The notes beneath the pieces were generated by a model. That model was not told the origin of the DNA and ran no database searches. It worked only from the letters and a program-made list of their open reading frames with translations. Made by a program: the position numbers and the translations under genes. DNA of 16,709 bases from an uncultured Corynebacterium sp. (GTDB taxonomy: Bacteria; Actinomycetota; Actinomycetes; Mycobacteriales; Mycobacteriaceae): contig NZ_CALLDG010000154.1 in NCBI RefSeq assembly GCF_937999985.1, positions 1 through 16,709 on the forward strand, in the 5' to 3' direction. Shown piece after piece: positions 5,720 through 13,768 of the stretch (position 1 is its first letter; every line of letters begins with the position of its first letter).

Positions 5720-8478
5720 GCCTTTGGCAGGCCTTCCAGGCGGGCAGTGATGCGCTCGAATTCCTCCTGTGCGACGCGCTGGCGTTCGCGGATTCCTTCG
5801 ACGACCTTCTCCGGAGCCTTGGACAGGAAGTTTTCGTTGCCCAGCTTCTTCGCCGCGTTGTCTAGCTCCTTCTGAGCTGCCGCGAGATCCTTCTCCAGGC
5901 GCTTGCGCTCCGCGGCAACGTCGACGGTGCCGGAGGTATCCAGCTGCACGGCGATGGTGGCCTGGGACAGGCGCACCTCGATGGATGCGGTCTCCGCGAA
6001 GCTTTCCTCCGGGGTTTCCAGGCGCACCAAGGAGCGCACGGCCTCCTCGAGGTCAGCCAGGTCAGCGGCGGCGAAGTCCAGGGCGGCGGGCACCTTCTGG
6101 GAGGGCTTCACACCCTGGTCGCTGCGGAAACGGCGCAGCTCGGTGACTAGCTTGTCCACGTCCGCCATGCGGCGTACCGCATCGGCATCAGTCTGCGCCC
6201 CACCGTTGGTGAGGTCTGCAGTCGGCCAGTCGGCGGTGACCAGGGAGTCGGAGTAGCCCTCTTCCCCGTCGGTCAGCGCCTTCCACAGCGTCTCGGTCAC
6301 GAAGGGCATGGCGGGGTGCAGCAGGCGCAGCACCGCATCCAGCACGCGCCCCAGCACGATCTGGGTGTTGATGCCCCGCTGGACCTGTTCTTCCGTGGCA
6401 CTGTCCCAATCGCGCGGGATCTGCACCTTGGCGATCTCCAAGTACCAGTCGCAGAACTCGCCCCAGGCGAAGCGGTACAGGTTCTCGTTCGCCAGGGAGA
6501 ACTCGTAGCGGTCCAGCGCGTCGTCCACCAGCTGGCGAACCTCTTCCAGGCGGTCCAGGATCCAGCGGTCGGCATCCGTCAGGGTCTCGCGGGCAGGAAG
6601 CTCGCCCACGCGTGCGCCGTTCATCAGGGCGAACTTGGTGGCGTTGTACAGCTTGGTGGCGAAGTTACGGGAGGACTGTGCGGCATCCTCACCCACCGGC
6701 AGGTCGGAGCCCGGGTTAGCGCCGCGCGCCAGGGTGAAGCGCAGCGCATCCGCGCCGTAGTCGCGCACCCAGTCCATCGGGTCGATGCCGTTGCCCAGGG
6801 ACTTCGACATCTTGCGGCCGTGCTCGTCGCGCACCAGGCCGTGCAGGAAGATGTCCTTGAACGGAATTTGCGGGCGGCCATCCTTGCCGGTGCCCAGCAC
6901 CTCTGGGGTGTGCTTGGAGGCGAAGGTGGCGAACATCATCATGCGGGCGACCCAGAAGAACAAAATGTCGTAGCCCGTCACCAGCACGCTGGTTGGGTAG
7001 AACTTCTCCAGTTCCGGGGTCTTCTCCGGCCAGCCCATCGTGGAGAACGGCCATAGGGCGGAGCTGAACCAGGTATCCAGCACGTCCTCGTCCTGGCGCC
7101 AGCCCTCGCCCGTCGGGGCTTCGTCGTCCGGGCCGCAGCACACGATCTCGCCGTTCGGGCCGTACCAAATCGGAATGCGGTGGCCCCACCACAGCTGGCG
7201 GGAAATGCACCAGTCGTGCATGTCGTCCACCCAGTCGAACCAGCGCGGCTCCTGGGAGGACGGGTGGATCACCGAGTCGCCGGAGCGGATGGCGTCGCCG
7301 GACATCTTCGCCAGCTCTTCCACCTTGACGAACCACTGCTCGGACAGGCGCGGCTCCACGGCCTCCTTGGAGCGCTCGGAGTGGCCCACGCTGTGCACGT
7401 AGGGGAACTTGCGGGCAACGATGCGCCCCTGCTCCTCCAGCGCCAGGCGGATTTTCTCGCGCGCCTCGTAGCGCTCCATGCCGTCGAACTCAGTGCCGGT
7501 GTTCGCAATGTGGCCGGTCTCGTCCATGATCACCGGCATCGGCAAATCGTGGCGCTGGCCCATCGCAAAGTCGTTCGGGTCGTGCGCCGGGGTGATCTTC
7601 ACCGCACCGGTGCCGAACTCCGGGTCCACGTAGTCGTCGGCCACCACGATCATCTGCCGGTCCGGCAGGAACGGGTGCGGCAGGGTCTTGCCCACCAGGT
7701 CCGCGTAGCGCTCGTCCTCCGGGTGCACGGCAACGGCCACATCGCCCAGCATCGTCTCCACACGAGTGGTCGCCACGACCACGTGCGGCTCGGAATCGTC
7801 CAGCGAGCCATAGCGGATGCTCACTAGCTCGCCCTCGTCATCGGAGTACACAACCTCGATGTCGGAGATCGCAGTCTGCAGCACCGGCGACCAGTTCACC
7901 ATGCGATTCGCGCGGTAGATCAGGCCTGCGTCAAAAAGCTCCTTGAACATCGTCTGCACGGCGCGGGACAGTCCATCGTCCAGGGTAAAGCGCTCGCGCG
8001 ACCAATCCACGGAATCACCGATGGCGCGCATCTGGCGCTGGATCACGCCACCGTACTGGTCCTTCCACTCCCAGACCTTCTCCACGAAATCCTCGCGACC
8101 GTAGTCGAAGCGGTCCTTGCCCTCAGTTTCCTTCAGGCTGGCCTCGACCTTCGTCTGCGTGGCGATGCCCGCGTGGTCGGAGCCGGGCAGCCACAGAACC
8201 TCGAAGCCCTGCATGCGCTTGCGGCGGGCCATCGCATCCATCAGCGTGTGGTCCAGCGCGTGGCCCATGTGCAGCTGGCCGGTCACGTTCGGCGGCGGAA
8301 GCACAATGCTGAAGGGCGGCTTGTCGCTGGAAGGATCGGCCTTAAAATAGCCGGAATCCACCCACCCCTGGTAGAGGTTTTCCTCTACTGCGGCGGGGTC
8401 CCATGCCGCGGGTAGCTGTGCCGAGCGGTCGGCACCAATCGGGTTAGAGCCATTTGCCTTAGAACTGGAGTCACTCAC
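5716..8478 (-). CDS. valS: Valyl-tRNA synthetase
   Basis: This 920-residue class I aminoacyl-tRNA synthetase charges tRNA-Val. Signature motifs are HMGH (70-73, the HIGH motif, in PPPNVTGQLHMGH) and KMSKS (556-560, in GRKMSKSLGN). The editing domain that clears mischarged threonine is marked by ATTRVETMLGD (236-246). The C-terminal roughly 65 residues form the charged coiled coil typical of bacterial ValRS (RKRLEKDLAAAQKELDNAAK and onward). The open frame begins at an ATG at 8514, but I prefer the in-frame GTG at 8478 because a TAGACT box lies eight bases before it and the upstream 12 residues look like promoter DNA. The last codons overlap the folC start. I see no T-box leader. Confidence 0.95.
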   Translation of the reverse strand: MSDSSSKANGSNPIGADRSAQLPAAWDPAAVEENLYQGWVDSGYFKADPSSDKPPFSIVLPPPNVTGQLHMGHALDHTLMDAMARRKRMQGFEVLWLPGSDHAGIATQTKVEASLKETEGKDRFDYGREDFVEKVWEWKDQYGGVIQRQMRAIGDSVDWSRERFTLDDGLSRAVQTMFKELFDAGLIYRANRMVNWSPVLQTAISDIEVVYSDDEGELVSIRYGSLDDSEPHVVVATTRVETMLGDVAVAVHPEDERYADLVGKTLPHPFLPDRQMIVVADDYVDPEFGTGAVKITPAHDPNDFAMGQRHDLPMPVIMDETGHIANTGTEFDGMERYEAREKIRLALEEQGRIVARKFPYVHSVGHSERSKEAVEPRLSEQWFVKVEELAKMSGDAIRSGDSVIHPSSQEPRWFDWVDDMHDWCISRQLWWGHRIPIWYGPNGEIVCCGPDDEAPTGEGWRQDEDVLDTWFSSALWPFSTMGWPEKTPELEKFYPTSVLVTGYDILFFWVARMMMFATFASKHTPEVLGTGKDGRPQIPFKDIFLHGLVRDEHGRKMSKSLGNGIDPMDWVRDYGADALRFTLARGANPGSDLPVGEDAAQSSRNFATKLYNATKFALMNGARVGELPARETLTDADRWILDRLEEVRQLVDDALDRYEFSLANENLYRFAWGEFCDWYLEIAKVQIPRDWDSATEEQVQRGINTQIVLGRVLDAVLRLLHPAMPFVTETLWKALTDGEEGYSDSLVTADWPTADLTNGGAQTDADAVRRMADVDKLVTELRRFRSDQGVKPSQKVPAALDFAAADLADLEEAVRSLVRLETPEESFAETASIEVRLSQATIAVQLDTSGTVDVAAERKRLEKDLAAAQKELDNAAKKLGNENFLSKAPEKVVEGIRERQRVAQEEFERITARLEGLPKA

Positions 8479-8492
8479 GTCTGCCAAGTCTA
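8479..8492 (-). promoter_or_regulatory. valS-folC operon -10 element, probably leaderless
   Basis: Minus-strand TAGACT (8487-8492) is eight bases before the GTG at 8478. No Shine-Dalgarno sequence lies between. No clear -35 box is visible. If correct, the valS, folC and DUF4233 genes are read from here. Confidence 0.5.
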
Positions 8493-8549
8493 GTAGACGG
8501 CCCGGACAGGGCATACACCCCGCCTACCACCCGCTCACCCACTGCGCGT

Positions 8550-9665
8550 TTACATCTCGAGCATCGCCCGCAACACACCCGCAGCCTCGTCCAACGCCCG
8601 CCCGGAGTTACGCCACACGCCCGAAGAATTCACGAAGGGGTGGATCAGGCCGGGGTGGCGTCGGAAAGAAACGGGCACACCTGCCTCCCGCAGCTTCTCG
8701 GCATAGGCCGTGCCCTCGTCGCGCAGCGGATCGAACCCAGCGACGGCGACATAGGCCGGAGCCACCCCGCTGACGTCCTCGGAGAGCAGGGGTGAAACGT
8801 CCGGGTCCAGCCGCTGCACGTCGTCGGTGAGGTACTGGTCGCGATACCACTGCATCTGCGCCTGAGTGAGGAAGTACCCCTTGGAGAACTCCTTGTGGCT
8901 GGGCGTATCCAGTCTGGAAAGGTCCGTGACCGGCACAAACAGCAGCTGTGCACGCGGCTGTTCCTGGCCTTCGCGCTTACGGCGCAGGCACACCACGGCA
9001 GCCAGGTTGCCTCCCGCGGAATCGCCGCCAACGGCCACCCTATTCTTATTGACGCCCTTAACCTCGCCCGCCATGGCCGCATCAACAACAGCACAGCAGT
9101 CGTCCGGCGCGGCGGGGAAAGGATGCTCCGGAGCCAGGCGGTAGTCCACGGAGAGCACGGCCACGCGGGCAGCTTCACACAGCCAGCGGCAGGTGGAATC
9201 GTGCGAATCGAGGGAGCCGACCACCCAGCCGCCGCCGTGGAAGTACACCAGGGTGGGCAGGTCCTCGTCCGGCGAAACCGCACCGGTGGGACGGTAGTGG
9301 CGCACGCGCACGCCCCGGATCCGCTCCTCCACTACGGAACCGACCTGGGTGACGTGCCCGCCGGCCATGTACGCGGCGTCCTCCACAACCGCGCGGGTGG
9401 CCTCGACGGACTGCTGGGAATAGTCCGCCGGGTGCATCAGGTCGGTGACCAGGCTAGAGGCGCGTACGTCGGAATCCAGACGATCACCGTCGGAGTTGGT
9501 ACGGGAGCCGAAGATCCGCAGAACCGGCTCGGGGATCGCGGGCAGCAGCCACCCGGCGCGGGCGGTGAGCTGGCTAAAAAGCGAGTGCTGGAGCGGTTGG
9601 GAGTGGATCGGGGCTGTGGTGTCCGTGGATTCGGTAGATTCAGTGGGATTTGTCATGCCTAACAT
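8550..9665 (-). CDS. Alpha/beta hydrolase, hormone-sensitive-lipase type esterase
   Basis: This protein of about 371 residues has every hallmark of the HSL (family IV) esterases, which hydrolyse short to medium acyl esters. The oxyanion-hole motif is HGGGW (143-147). YRLAPEHPFPAA (175-186) is the family signature. The nucleophile is Ser216 in GDSAGG (214-219). The acid is Asp312 in FDPLRDEG and the base is His342 in IHPF. No signal peptide is evident, so it is probably cytoplasmic. The first 30 residues are Ser/Thr-rich and probably disordered. Two starts are possible, ATG 9665 and ATG 9656, and neither has a strong ribosome-binding site. A strong terminator lies immediately upstream, with its T-run touching the start. 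The natural substrate is unknown. Confidence 0.9.
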   Translation of the reverse strand: MLGMTNPTESTESTDTTAPIHSQPLQHSLFSQLTARAGWLLPAIPEPVLRIFGSRTNSDGDRLDSDVRASSLVTDLMHPADYSQQSVEATRAVVEDAAYMAGGHVTQVGSVVEERIRGVRVRHYRPTGAVSPDEDLPTLVYFHGGGWVVGSLDSHDSTCRWLCEAARVAVLSVDYRLAPEHPFPAAPDDCCAVVDAAMAGEVKGVNKNRVAVGGDSAGGNLAAVVCLRRKREGQEQPRAQLLFVPVTDLSRLDTPSHKEFSKGYFLTQAQMQWYRDQYLTDDVQRLDPDVSPLLSEDVSGVAPAYVAVAGFDPLRDEGTAYAEKLREAGVPVSFRRHPGLIHPFVNSSGVWRNSGRALDEAAGVLRAMLEM

Positions 9666-9693
9666 AAAACCACCCGACCAGGCGGCCGGGTGG
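9662..9693 (-). terminator. Intrinsic terminator after mdh, abutting the esterase start
   Basis: On the minus strand CCACCCGGCC pairs with GGTCGGGTGG (10 pairs, one of them G-T) around a four-base loop, followed by TTTTATGTT. It lies 54 bases after the mdh stop. The T-run overlaps the first esterase ATG at 9665, so it could end mdh transcripts or act as an attenuator for the esterase. Confidence 0.8.
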
Positions 9694-9746
9694 CGATATG
9701 CAGAAAAAAGTTTTTCTTTAGGAAACTACAGAAAAACTATCCGAAA

Positions 9747-10739
9747 TTACAGCAGGCCAGCTTCCACAACCGCGGCCTTTTCCTCCTGCAGCTCCTTGAT
9801 GTTTGCGTCGATGCGCTCCTGCTGCGCCGGGCTGATGTCCAGCCCCTGCACGATCTCCCACTCGCCGTTGACGGAGCGGCAGGGGAAGGAGAACACCAGG
9901 CCCTCCGGGATTCCGTAGGAGCCGTCGGAAGGCAGTGCGACGGAAACCCAGTCGCCTTCAGCGGTGCCGTGCACCCAGTCGCGCATGTGATCCAGCGCGC
10001 CGCTGGCTGCGGAGGCTGCCGAGGAGCGCCCGCGGACCTCGATGATCTCCGCACCGCGCTTGGCTACGCGCGGAATGAACTCGTCGTTTACCCACGCCGC
10101 ATCCAGCTTGTCAGCGACCTTCTCACCGTTCAGCGTCAGCTCCGTAACGTCCGGGAACTGGGAGGCGGAGTGGTTGCCCCAGACGGTCATGTTCTTCAAG
10201 TCGCGCACGGCCACGCCCAGCTTGTCCGCCACCTGCGCCAGGCCACGGTTGTGATCCAGGCGGGTCAGGGCGGTAACGCGGCGCGGGTCGAGGCCCTCTG
10301 CGTGGGCCGCAACGATCGCCGCGTTGGTGTTGGCCGGGTTGCCGACGACAATCACGCGGACATCATCGGCGGCGTGCTCGGCGATCGCCTTGCCCTGCGG
10401 GCCGAAGATCTTGCCGTTGGCGGCCAGCAGGTCGGCGCGCTCCTCGCCCTTCTGGCGGGGCTTGGCGCCCACCAGGAAGACTGCGTTGGCATCCTTGAAG
10501 CCCTCGTCGAGTTCGGTGGTGATGGTAACCTCCCCCAGCAGCGGGAAGGCGCAGTCGGCCAGTTCCAGGGCCACGCCGCGTGCGGCCTGCAGGCCCTGCT
10601 CGGTCTCCAGCAGGCGCAGGTTCACTACGCGGTCGCCGAAGACCTCCCCCTTGGCGATGCGGAACAGCAGGGAGTAGCCGATCTGGCCGCCGGCACCCGT
10701 GACGGTGACGGTAACGGCATTCTGGTTGTTGGTGGTCAC
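9747..10739 (-). CDS. mdh: Malate dehydrogenase (NAD-dependent)
   Basis: This 330-residue TCA-cycle enzyme interconverts malate and oxaloacetate. The Rossmann motif is GAGGQIGY (15-22). The substrate loop is GAKPRQKGEERADLL (91-105), with the two conserved arginines at 95 and 101. NPANTNA (134-140) lines the cofactor site. LTRLDHNR (158-165) supplies the catalytic Asp162 and substrate-binding Arg165. The catalytic histidine is His190 in WGNHSASQFPD. The start is the GTG at 10739 because AAGGAG lies six bases upstream. An ATG further out at 10826 would add 29 residues that do not belong to the family. The gene is divergent from the TetR-like gene across a 175-base gap and ends before the terminator at 9662-9693. 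Confidence 0.96.
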   Translation of the reverse strand: MTTNNQNAVTVTVTGAGGQIGYSLLFRIAKGEVFGDRVVNLRLLETEQGLQAARGVALELADCAFPLLGEVTITTELDEGFKDANAVFLVGAKPRQKGEERADLLAANGKIFGPQGKAIAEHAADDVRVIVVGNPANTNAAIVAAHAEGLDPRRVTALTRLDHNRGLAQVADKLGVAVRDLKNMTVWGNHSASQFPDVTELTLNGEKVADKLDAAWVNDEFIPRVAKRGAEIIEVRGRSSAASAASGALDHMRDWVHGTAEGDWVSVALPSDGSYGIPEGLVFSFPCRSVNGEWEIVQGLDISPAQQERIDANIKELQEEKAAVVEAGLL

Positions 10740-10814
10740 GCGGGGCTCCTTAAGCAATGCGTTGGTGAGAGTTTTCTTAAATCCTCTCCCTACTGTAATA
10801 ACCTGCCCGACACC

Positions 10815-10884
10815 CTGCACTCTCACTGCACTCGCACGTCAAACCACCCCCGCACGAGCCTGGATTAACTGCACATCGCTGCAG
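10815..10884. promoter_or_regulatory. CTGCA half-site cluster, candidate TetR operator region
   Basis: The intergenic region between mdh and the TetR-like gene carries CTGCACTC twice as a direct repeat with an 11-bp period (10815-10822 and 10826-10833). It also has an inverted repeat CTGCA-N6-TGCAG (10869-10884). The inverted repeat covers the -35 area of the TetR-like gene, a usual place for autoregulation. The link to this regulator is inference. Confidence 0.4.
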
Positions 10885-10902
10885 GCTCAGCCTCTTCATA
10901 GA

Positions 10903-10914
10903 TAAACTGAATTG
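10903..10914 (+). promoter_or_regulatory. -10 element of the TetR-like gene, leaderless
   Basis: TAAACT (10903-10908) is followed by six bases and then GTG at 10915. No Shine-Dalgarno sequence is present. The element supports GTG 10915 as the start rather than the TTG at 10912. Confidence 0.55.
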
Positions 10915-11724
10915 GTGCAGAATAAGCCCCACCTTCCCGCCTCTGCGGCCTGGTATGGCCTCGGCGAACAGCAGTACATCCAGGCCATGAACACCGCCGT
11001 GACCATCGCCATCCGGGTCGGTGCCGCATTCACTCCTGAGCACCTGGCCGCGATCACCCAGGCCGCACGCCTGCCGCAGAACTGCGAGCTACTGGATTCC
11101 CCGGCTCGCCTGTACGAGGAGGCGCTGCGTTACGCCCACTCCTCCATCTGGCCCGTGCCGCTAAATGGGTATGACAACCCGGAGATGGATAGCTCCCCTG
11201 TCCGCGAGATGCGCAAGCTCGTCGCCGCCACCTACACGCGCTTTGCCACCCACCCGGACGCTGTGCGCTTGATTGTTGCGGAGAACCTGCTGGGCGATCC
11301 GGAGCTTGTCCACCGCGTGGGCGTACTGGAAGATTCCCCGGTGGTGTTGCACCTGGATCGCGTGCTGATGCGCGGCCACGATATTGGTGCCTTCCGCAGC
11401 GGTGTGTCCGCGGAGGATGCCTACGCGCTGATCACCGCACTGTGTTCCTTTGCCGTCACCCAGGGGCCGACTTTCCACGCTCTGTATGGCATGGATTCCA
11501 GCGCCCCCGAAAACGAGGAGGGCCTGCGCAGCCTGACGTGCGATGCGGTCATCGCTTTCCTCACCACCACGATGCCCACCAACCAGGGCGCGTCGTACAC
11601 CCACGCTTCGCATTCTTCGGTGATTGGTACCTCGGTCGCCGCGTCGCTCTACCACCATGCGCGGCACGAGGATGAAGAGGTTGATGACGCCCCCTCGGCG
11701 CCATCGGACCTATATCACGACTAG
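10915..11724 (+). CDS. TetR-family transcriptional regulator with divergent DNA-binding domain
   Basis: This 269-residue protein has a ligand-binding half (about 95-220) that clearly follows the TetR C-terminal pattern: PDAVRLIVAENL, then LDRVLMRGHDIGAFRSGVS, then a helix ending in TFHALYGMD. The N-terminal half can be aligned to a TetR helix-turn-helix (AAITQAARLPQNCELLDSPARLYEEAL at 44-70, against the usual IA..AGVS.GTLY.YF.SKE.L). However, the recognition helix lacks the usual G-T-L-Y residues and appears one residue short. DNA binding may therefore be altered or lost. A His-rich, acidic tail ends the protein. It is divergent from mdh, as I recall for a TetR gene in C. glutamicum, and converges with clpX, sharing its CTAG stop. 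Its ligand and targets are unknown. Confidence 0.75.
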   Translation: MQNKPHLPASAAWYGLGEQQYIQAMNTAVTIAIRVGAAFTPEHLAAITQAARLPQNCELLDSPARLYEEALRYAHSSIWPVPLNGYDNPEMDSSPVREMRKLVAATYTRFATHPDAVRLIVAENLLGDPELVHRVGVLEDSPVVLHLDRVLMRGHDIGAFRSGVSAEDAYALITALCSFAVTQGPTFHALYGMDSSAPENEEGLRSLTCDAVIAFLTTTMPTNQGASYTHASHSSVIGTSVAASLYHHARHEDEEVDDAPSAPSDLYHD

Positions 11725-13004
11725 GCGCTCTTCTTATCCCGCTTGGCGACCTCTTCGTGGGTCAGCAGGGTCGGTTCCGCCTCCCCGCGGGCACATGCGC
11801 CGGTGATGATGACCTCGCCGGTTTCCTCATCTTCCGGAATGGCGAACATGGTCGGCAGCAGTAGGGTTTCCATGATGGACCGCAGGCCGCGAGCGCCGGT
11901 CTCGCGCGCCAGCGCCTTTTGGGCGATCTCCCGCAGCGCCTCGTCCTCGAAGGTCAGGCGCACGCCGTCCATGTCGAACAGGCGCTGGTACTGGCGCACC
12001 AGGGAGTTCTTCGGCTCGGTGAGTACGCGCACAAGGGCGTCCTCGTCCAGGTGGCCAACGTGGGTCAGCACCGGCAGGCGGCCGATCAGCTCGGGGATCA
12101 GGCCGAACTTCACCAGGTCCTCCGGTTCCACAAATTGGAACGGGTTCGGATCTTCCTCGGACTTCGCGCTGATCTCCGCACCGAAGCCCAGACCCTTCTT
12201 GCCGCGACGCTCGGAAATGACCTTCTCCAACCCGGAGAACGCACCCGCCACGATAAACAGAACGTTCTTCGTGTCGAACTGGATGAACTCCTGGTTCGGG
12301 TGCTTGCGGCCGCCCTGCGGCGGAACGGCGGCAACGGTGCCTTCCAGGATCTTCAGTAGAGCCTGCTGCACGCCCTCGCCGGAGACGTCGCGGGTGATGG
12401 ACGGGTTCTCCGACTTGCGGGAAATCTTGTCCACCTCGTCGACGTAGATGATGCCGCGCTGTGCCTTCGCCACGTCGAAGTCTGCGGCCTGGAGAAGCTT
12501 CAGCAGGATGTTCTCTACGTCTTCACCGACGTAGCCGGCTTCGGTCAAACTGGTGGCGTCAGCAATGGCGAAAGGCACATCGAGCATCCGGGCGAGCGAC
12601 TGCGCCAGATAGGTCTTGCCCGAACCGGTCGGCCCCAGCATTAGAATGTTGGACTTCGCCAGCTCCACCTCGTCGTCGGAGCGGCGGGCGGCAGCGTTCG
12701 ACTCCTCGACCTGGATGCGCTTGTAGTGGTTGTACACGGCGACGGCCAGGGTGCGCTTGGCCTCGTCCTGGCCGATCACGTAGCTATCCAGGAACTCGGC
12801 AATGGCCGCGGGCTTCGGCAGCTTTGCCGAGCTCTCCGTGGGGTCGACCGCCAGCAGCTCCTCTTCGATGATCTCGTTACAAAGCTCGATGCATTCGTCG
12901 CAAATGTAAACACCAGGGCCGGCAATAAGCTTGCGGACCTGCTTCTGGCTCTTTCCACAGAAGGAGCACTTCAGGAGCTCTGCGCTTTCAGGCATGCGGG
13001 ACAT
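11721..13004 (-). CDS. clpX: ATP-dependent Clp protease ATP-binding subunit ClpX
   Basis: This 427-residue AAA+ unfoldase feeds tagged or specific proteins into the ClpP barrel. The N-terminal zinc-binding domain has Cys13, Cys16, Cys35 and Cys38. Walker A is GPTGSGKT (124-131). The pore-1 loop is GYVG (157-160). Walker B is IIYVDE (185-190). The ClpP-docking loop reads LGF in KKGLGFGAEI, the actinobacterial form of the IGF loop. The sensor-2 arginine lies in GARGLRS near residue 370. The start is ATG 13004; the upstream site is weak (AAGAAAG). It is separated from clpP2 by a terminator and has its own extended -10 promoter, so it is not in the clpP operon. Its stop overlaps the stop of the TetR-like gene. 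Confidence 0.97.
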   Translation of the reverse strand: MSRMPESAELLKCSFCGKSQKQVRKLIAGPGVYICDECIELCNEIIEEELLAVDPTESSAKLPKPAAIAEFLDSYVIGQDEAKRTLAVAVYNHYKRIQVEESNAAARRSDDEVELAKSNILMLGPTGSGKTYLAQSLARMLDVPFAIADATSLTEAGYVGEDVENILLKLLQAADFDVAKAQRGIIYVDEVDKISRKSENPSITRDVSGEGVQQALLKILEGTVAAVPPQGGRKHPNQEFIQFDTKNVLFIVAGAFSGLEKVISERRGKKGLGFGAEISAKSEEDPNPFQFVEPEDLVKFGLIPELIGRLPVLTHVGHLDEDALVRVLTEPKNSLVRQYQRLFDMDGVRLTFEDEALREIAQKALARETGARGLRSIMETLLLPTMFAIPEDEETGEVIITGACARGEAEPTLLTHEEVAKRDKKSA

Positions 13005-13040
13005 CAGGCTTTCTTGGATCGGGTAACTTGCGGGACAGCT

Positions 13041-13049
13041 AGATTAGCA
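13041..13049 (-). promoter_or_regulatory. clpX extended -10 promoter
   Basis: The minus strand reads TGCTAATCT: a TAATCT -10 box (13041-13046) with the upstream TG dinucleotide of extended -10 promoters. It sits 36 bases before the clpX ATG and after the clpP2 terminator. No -35 box at a good distance is visible. Confidence 0.5.
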
Positions 13050-13083
13050 CCCTCATAGGCCTTCAATTCTACTGCGCCACACC

Positions 13084-13115
13084 AAAAACCCCGCGGAAGC
13101 TGAAAGCCCCGCGGG
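13084..13115 (-). terminator. Intrinsic terminator of the clpP1-clpP2 operon
   Basis: On the minus strand CCCGCGG (13109-13115) pairs with CCGCGGG (13090-13096) over a 12-base loop, followed by a TTTTT run (13084-13088). It lies 20 bases after the clpP2 stop and separates the operon from clpX. Confidence 0.8.
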
Positions 13116-13135
13116 TCGCTAGGGTTTGCCGGGCG

Positions 13136-13765
13136 CTACTGCTGCGCCGACAGCTTGCGGTAGTCGAAGACCTGGTCGACAATGCCGTACTCCTTGGCCT
13201 CCTCGGCCGTCAGGATCTTGTCACGGTCGGTGTCGATGCGCACCTGCTCGGCGGACTTGCCGGTGTGGCGTGCCAGAGTCTCCTCCATCAGCTTGCGCAT
13301 GCGCTCGATCTCCTTGGCCTGGATCTCCAGGTCGGAAACCTGGCCCTGCACACCGCCGGTGGCGGGCTGGTGGATCAGCACGCGGGCGTTCGGCAGGGCA
13401 GCGCGCTTGCCCGGGGTACCGGCGGCCAGCAGCACAGCAGCCGCGCTGGCGGCCTGGCCGAGGCACACGGTCTGTACGTCCGGGCGGACGTACTGCATCG
13501 TGTCGTAGATCGCCATCAGGCTAGTGAAGGAACCGCCGGGAGAGTTGATGTACATCGTGATGTCCCGGTCCGGGTCCAGCCCCTCCAGCACCAGCAGCTG
13601 CGCCATGATGTCGTTGGCGGAAGCGTCGTCCACCTGGGTACCCAGGAAGATGATGCGCTCCTCAAACAGCTTGTTGTACGGGTTGGATTCCTTCGCGCCG
13701 TAGCTGGAGTGCTCCACAAACGACGGCAGAATGTATCGCATTTCTGGCATCTGCATCTCTGACAT
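13136..13765 (-). CDS. clpP2: ATP-dependent Clp protease proteolytic subunit 2
   Basis: This 209-residue serine peptidase forms one ring of the mixed ClpP1P2 barrel of actinobacteria. The catalytic triad is Ser107 (GQAASAAAVLL), His132 (RVLIHQPATGG) and Asp182 (DTDRD). The handle-region signature INSPGGS is at 73-79. The longer N-terminus with RYILPSFVEHSSYG (from residue 10) and LFEERIIFLG marks it as the ClpP2 paralogue. The start is ATG 13765 with AAGGAGAG seven bases upstream, a site that lies inside the end of clpP1. The gap to the clpP1 stop is only three bases, so the two are co-translated. The clpP2 gene is the last gene before the terminator. Confidence 0.96.
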   Translation of the reverse strand: MSEMQMPEMRYILPSFVEHSSYGAKESNPYNKLFEERIIFLGTQVDDASANDIMAQLLVLEGLDPDRDITMYINSPGGSFTSLMAIYDTMQYVRPDVQTVCLGQAASAAAVLLAAGTPGKRAALPNARVLIHQPATGGVQGQVSDLEIQAKEIERMRKLMEETLARHTGKSAEQVRIDTDRDKILTAEEAKEYGIVDQVFDYRKLSAQQ

Positions 13766-13768
13766 GTC

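Noticed and set aside
10436..10468. GEER in place of the textbook GMER in the substrate loop of malate dehydrogenase
   Set aside because: Both conserved arginines are kept, and from memory corynebacterial malate dehydrogenases carry the same GEER form, so it is not a defect.
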